Shown: piece after piece, positions 4,407-6,254 of the stretch | Layout: each line of letters starts with the position of its first letter | Position numbering within the stretch: position 1 is the stretch's first letter | Notes under the pieces: model-generated | Seen by the model: only the letters and a program-made list of their open reading frames with translations | The model's database searches: none | Told to the model about the DNA's origin: nothing | Made by a program: the position numbers and the translations under genes | NCBI GenBank assembly: GCA_959600635.1 | Contig: CAUGMN010000094.1 | Coordinates: 1-6,254 of the forward strand | Source of the DNA: QAMX01 sp003149835 | GTDB lineage: Bacteria; Bacillota; Clostridia; Oscillospirales; QAMX01 | Reading direction: 5' to 3' | DNA length: 6,254 nucleotides

Positions 4407-6116
4407 TCAGTCGTCCTGCAAGGCGTCGTAGCCCTCTTCGCCGGTTCTGACCTTGACGACGTTCTCGACGTCATAGATAAAGATTTTGCCGTCGCCGATA
4501 TGACCGGTATAGAGCACGTCCTTGGCGGCGTCAATGACGGCGCGGACAGGCACCTTGCAGACGACAATATCCACCTTAATCTTCGGCAGCAGCGTCATTT
4601 CAAGCGGTACGCCGCGGTAGTATTCCGCCCTGCCCTTCTGTGCGCCGCAGCCTAAGACGTTGGTCAGCGTGATTCCGGTAATCCCGAGCTCGCCCATGCG
4701 GCGTTTCAGCTCTTCAAACTTCGACTGCTTGCAGAGAATCGTGACTTTGGTGATCTTTGAACCAGTAGAATCATCCGCGGGCGCCGTGCCGACATGGACG
4801 ACGGGAACCGCTTTGGCCGGGTCAGCCGCCGCTTTCAGCTCCACCGCTTCCGGCAGCGCCTCCGGCGCCATAGACGGCATGAAGTCCGCATACGAGGAGA
4901 CAAGACCGTGTTCGGTAATATCCAACCCAAGGATTTCCTCTTCTTTTGATACGCGCAGCCCCACGACCTTTTTCAGAATCAGGAATACCGCCGTCATCGT
5001 GACCGCGACCCATGCGACAACGCTGACGACGCCGAGCGCCTGAGTGCCGAGCAGTTTCGCACCGCCGCCGAGGAAGAGACCTTTGAGACCGCCTGTGCCT
5101 GCGCCGTCTGAGAACAGGCCCACACACAGCGTCCCTGTCGCGCCGCAGAAGCCGTGAACGCCGATGGCGCCGACCGGATCGTCGATTTTCAGAACCTTAT
5201 CGACAAACTCAATGCCGAACACGACTACAAAAGCGGCTATGATACCGATGATTGCCGCCGAGAGCGGAGAAACCGTATCACAGCCCGCCGTAATGGCGAC
5301 GAGGCCGGCGAGCGAGCCGTTGAGCGTCATCGAAACATCCGGTTTTTTATAACGGATCCATGTAATGATCATCACGCCGCAGGTTGCCACCGCCGCAGCA
5401 AGGTTCGTGGTAACGAAGATCTTCCCTGCGCTGACCATCGCTTCACCCTCCATCGAGACCGTGGAGGCGCCGTTAAAGCCAAACCAGCAGAACCAGAGGA
5501 TAAATACGCCGAGTGCGCCGAGCGTCAGGCTGTGCCCGGGAATCGCCTTCGGCTTGCCGAGCTTGTCGTATTTGCCGATGCGCGGCCCTAAAATCTTGGC
5601 TCCGACGAGCGCCGCCATGCCGCCGACCATATGAACCGCCGTAGAACCGGCAAAGTCGTGAAAGCCCAATTCCGCCAGCCAGCCGCCGCCCCAGATCCAG
5701 TGGCCGGAAATCGGATAGATGATAAGGCTGATGATCGCGGAATAGAGACAGTACGCCGAGAATTTCGTCCGTTCCGCCATCGCGCCGGAGACAATCGTCG
5801 CCGCTGTCGCGCAGAAAACGGTCTGAAAAATCAGAAACGCAAAAAACGGGACGCCGTCGGGCAGAACGGAGCTGTAATCGCCGCGCGTCAGCAGATCAAA
5901 GCCGCCGATAAAACGGCCGGAGCCGCCGAACATGAGGCCGAAGCCGATGATCCAGAAGATCGGTGCGCCGATGGAAAAATCCATCAGGTTTTTCATGATG
6001 ATGTTGCCCGCGTTTTTGGCGCGGGTAAAGCCTGTCTCGACCATCGCAAAGCCCGCCTGCATGAAAAAGACAAGCGCTGCGCCGACCAATACCCAAATCG
6101 TGTTGACACTTGACAT
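4407..6116 (-). CDS. amt: AmtB-type ammonium transporter fused to a C-terminal P-II (GlnB/GlnK-like) regulatory domain
   Basis: This 569-residue inner-membrane ammonium channel carries its own P-II regulator. The start ATG 6114-6116 is preceded by AAGGGGAG; the frame runs 9 codons further to a GTG at 6141-6143, but that has no ribosome-binding site. Residues about 5-390 form the 11-helix Amt domain: AMVETGFTRAKN near the N-terminus, AMAER, DFAGSTAVH, WFGFN, VHGFCGATG. Positions matching the E. coli pore are present: Phe101, Trp142, Asp154, Phe209 and the twin histidines His162 and His321. The conserved cytoplasmic tail (GLRVSKEEEILGLDITEHG) follows, then an Ala/Pro/Asp-rich linker of about 40 residues, then P-II from about 454 to 564. 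P-II shows GITGITLTNV, the T-loop QKGRAEYYRG, LPKIKVD, TGHIGDGKIF and VKVRTGE. The T-loop arginine that plugs AmtB in E. coli is kept (Arg501), but the uridylylated Tyr51 position is Leu505. The gene is monocistronic in this window. Ammonium uptake with in-cis gating by ATP/ADP/2-oxoglutarate is inferred. Confidence 0.95.
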   Translation of the reverse strand: MSSVNTIWVLVGAALVFFMQAGFAMVETGFTRAKNAGNIIMKNLMDFSIGAPIFWIIGFGLMFGGSGRFIGGFDLLTRGDYSSVLPDGVPFFAFLIFQTVFCATAATIVSGAMAERTKFSAYCLYSAIISLIIYPISGHWIWGGGWLAELGFHDFAGSTAVHMVGGMAALVGAKILGPRIGKYDKLGKPKAIPGHSLTLGALGVFILWFCWFGFNGASTVSMEGEAMVSAGKIFVTTNLAAAVATCGVMIITWIRYKKPDVSMTLNGSLAGLVAITAGCDTVSPLSAAIIGIIAAFVVVFGIEFVDKVLKIDDPVGAIGVHGFCGATGTLCVGLFSDGAGTGGLKGLFLGGGAKLLGTQALGVVSVVAWVAVTMTAVFLILKKVVGLRVSKEEEILGLDITEHGLVSSYADFMPSMAPEALPEAVELKAAADPAKAVPVVHVGTAPADDSTGSKITKVTILCKQSKFEELKRRMGELGITGITLTNVLGCGAQKGRAEYYRGVPLEMTLLPKIKVDIVVCKVPVRAVIDAAKDVLYTGHIGDGKIFIYDVENVVKVRTGEEGYDALQDD

Positions 6117-6254
6117 ATGGATCTCCCCTTCTTGTTTTTTCACTTTGTTTATTGCGCGCTCCTGCCTTGCGCCATCCGGCGCAGAATTTCTATACCGGCG
6201 CTTTCCTTCCTCCCTTTGAAATAAAAACGGCGTGCGGCGGGCTGGACACAGCCC
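6117..6254 (-). promoter_or_regulatory. Upstream region and leader of amt
   Basis: Read toward the gene, the ribosome-binding site AAGGGGAG is the complement of 6123-6130, 6 nt from the ATG. Further upstream is a 6-bp hairpin, TGCGCC/GGCGCA with a 4-nt loop (6168-6183). CCGGCGC also occurs as a direct repeat at 6176-6182 and 6195-6201, 19 bp apart, flanking a possible -10 TATAGA (complement of 6189-6194). No -35 sits at proper spacing, and I see no sigma-54 GG-N10-GC pattern. At the right edge GGGCTG/CAGCCC (6239-6244/6249-6254) forms a small stem that may continue outside the window. The promoter cannot be placed confidently. Confidence 0.35.

Noticed and set aside
5631..6113. 160-codon plus-strand frame opposite the ammonium transporter
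   Set aside because: Antisense to well-conserved Amt sequence, Arg/Ala/Asp-rich and without a start signal; a shadow frame.
6117..6143. GTG at 6141-6143 as the amt start, adding nine residues
   Set aside because: No Shine-Dalgarno precedes it, while AAGGGGAG sits 6 nt before the ATG at 6114-6116, and the family aligns from that ATG.

Overview
The window looks like a chromosomal segment from a moderately GC-rich Gram-positive anaerobe, most plausibly a gut-type Clostridia member of the Oscillospirales/Ruminococcaceae kind. This is inferred from four things: a PepSY-domain protein and a YtvI-like membrane protein typical of Firmicutes; strong Shine-Dalgarno sequences (GGAGGTG, AGGGGAG) with a TTG start; a consensus-like sigma-A promoter with an extended -10; and an ammonium transporter fused to a P-II domain that lacks the uridylylation tyrosine. 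No phage, IS, tRNA, rRNA or CRISPR feature was seen.

Layout, left to right. (1) 2-214 (+): the 3' end of a PepSY-domain protein, cut by the window edge. (2) A 17-bp near-loopless hairpin at 253-289 separates it from the convergent gene. (3) 303-2540 (-): a 745-residue intracellular GH78 alpha-L-rhamnosidase. (4) 2541-3064: a 524-bp divergent intergenic region. It holds a weaker leftward promoter for the rhamnosidase, a strong rightward promoter (TTTACA-N17-TATAAT at 2781-2809), and a roughly 250-nt GC-rich structured leader in front of the next gene. (5) 3065-4183 (+): a 372-residue AI-2E/UPF0118-family permease resembling the sporulation protein YtvI, starting at TTG. (6) 4184-4406: a hairpin-rich convergent gap with candidate terminators for both flanking genes. 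(7) 4407-6116 (-): a 569-residue AmtB-type ammonium transporter with a C-terminal P-II (GlnB/GlnK-like) domain. (8) 6117-6254: its upstream region.

The four genes alternate in orientation (+,-,+,-), so none share an operon within the window and each appears to be its own transcription unit. Functionally they are unrelated: plant or bacterial rhamnoside utilisation, a membrane permease possibly tied to sporulation, and nitrogen acquisition with built-in P-II regulation.

The most unusual signal is in the ytvI-like leader. The 3' arm of a 10-bp hairpin (2876-2885) recurs exactly at 2975-2984, so one 5' arm (2856-2865) can pair with either copy. The distal copy abuts a CGCCTC that can pair with the Shine-Dalgarno region. 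This is the architecture expected of a switching leader RNA, but I do not recognise it as a known riboswitch class. The second point of interest is the Amt/P-II fusion with an altered T-loop.
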